Origin: Lachnospiraceae bacterium
GTDB lineage: Bacteria; Bacillota_A; Clostridia; Lachnospirales; Lachnospiraceae
Direction: 5' to 3'
DNA length: 14,281 nt
NCBI GenBank assembly: GCA_024689605.1
Contig: JAILDD010000208.1
Location: 1-14,281 of the forward strand
Both the position numbers and the translations under genes were made by a program. Position 1 is the first letter of the stretch, and every line of letters starts with the position of its first letter. Below the pieces are notes generated by a model. The model was not told where the DNA came from. It saw only the letters and a list, made by a program, of their open reading frames with translations, and searched no databases. Below are positions 13,883-14,281 of the stretch, in pieces.

Positions 13883-14281
13883 TCACTCGTCATCCAGATA
13901 TTCAAAACCATCTTCAAAGATATCAATCTCAAAATCCCCATCGCTGATATCTCCATCATCATCCAGCACAAAGAGCTCTGTTGTTTCGGGATCAAAAACA
14001 AGGATATCGGAAGCCCCTGACAGGTCAGCGATAACGACATATCCTTTCTCATTATCCGGGCCAATTGCAAGCGCTTGCGTATCCACCTGCTCCAACGGAT
14101 ATACATACTTGTTACCAAAGCTTGCACCATCTGACAGCAGCAGCCAGTTCTTATAATCTTCCGGAAGCCGGGTATGATTTTTCTCCTCCCACGCCGCTAT
14201 TTCCTCTCGGCTCAATGGTTCGTATATCTCGATACGCGAGAAATCCTCATCTTTTTCTTCCATGTATATGAGCAGTTTATC
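13883..14281 (-). CDS. SMI1/KNR4 (SUKH) domain protein, probably cut at its 5' end by the window edge
   Basis: The readable protein has the SUKH features: EPLSREEIAAWEEKN (helix preceding the core), LPEDYKNWLLLSDGASF (the LPxDYxxxL...NG-type signature), a strand-rich middle and a very acidic C-terminus ending at 13883. SUKH proteins include immunity proteins of contact-dependent and polymorphic toxins as well as housekeeping proteins. An ATG at 14263 would give 126 residues, but it has no ribosome binding site and the frame stays open to the edge (DKLLIY before it), so I think the true start lies beyond 14281. It converges with the cyclase gene, 27 bp apart, with no terminator visible between. 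No toxin gene is in the window. Confidence 0.75.
   Translation of the reverse strand, partial: DKLLIYMEEKDEDFSRIEIYEPLSREEIAAWEEKNHTRLPEDYKNWLLLSDGASFGNKYVYPLEQVDTQALAIGPDNEKGYVVIADLSGASDILVFDPETTELFVLDDDGDISDGDFEIDIFEDGFEYLDDE

Noticed and set aside
13872..13896. TGGATG/CATCCA hairpin between the convergent cyclase and SUKH genes
   Set aside because: Six base pairs with a 13-nt loop, half inside the SUKH coding end, and no T-tract on either side; not a credible terminator.

Overview
The window looks like chromosomal DNA from a low-to-mid G+C Gram-positive anaerobe, most likely a clostridial Bacillota of the Lachnospiraceae (Butyrivibrio-like) type. The reasons are strong AGGAGG-type ribosome binding sites, sigma-A-like promoters, protein relatedness as I recognise it by eye, and a nonulosonic-acid (sialic/legionaminic-like sugar) module of the kind often tied to surface or flagellin glycosylation. 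The genus is inference. I see no mobile element, tRNA, rRNA or CRISPR array.

Almost everything is on the minus strand, so the gene order reads from high to low coordinates. At the right edge is a SMI1/KNR4 (SUKH) domain gene that probably starts outside the window (13883-14281). It converges on the only plus-strand gene, a GGDEF diguanylate cyclase with two tandem sensor-like domains (12422-13855). Divergent from that is a zinc-ribbon membrane protein (10880-12160) followed at once by a 65-residue single-pass membrane protein (10680-10877). Next, behind its own promoter, comes a run of three small unknown genes: a 52-residue cysteine-rich protein at 10405-10563, a 134-residue protein (9971-10375) and an 82-residue protein (9685-9933).

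The middle carries metabolism and envelope genes: a D-2-hydroxyacid dehydrogenase (8562-9515) with its own promoter; then a tight operon of cardiolipin synthase (6795-8384), a PLP aminotransferase (5586-6782) and undecaprenyl-diphosphatase UppP (4647-5573), with only 12 nt between each stop and the next start; then a monocistronic aconitase-family hydratase (2215-4533). The hydratase has a well-formed promoter, a dyad over that promoter and a structured leader with tiny upstream ORFs.

The left end is a nonulosonate operon: a NeuB-type synthase lacking the usual C-terminal SAF domain (1119-2000), a Gfo/Idh/MocA oxidoreductase whose start overlaps the neuB stop by one base (88-1119), and the first 24 codons of a NeuA-type CMP-sugar cytidylyltransferase (1-72, cut by the edge). 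Together these would condense a sugar with phosphoenolpyruvate, possibly oxidise or reduce it or a precursor, and activate it with CMP for transfer to a surface structure. UppP (lipid carrier recycling) and cardiolipin synthase are also envelope functions, but nothing in the sequence ties them to the nonulosonate operon beyond proximity.

The items most worth a second look are the 52-residue cysteine-rich gene, the SAF-less NeuB, the atypical cluster-ligand motif in the aconitase homologue with its leader architecture, and the zinc-ribbon/small-membrane-protein pair.
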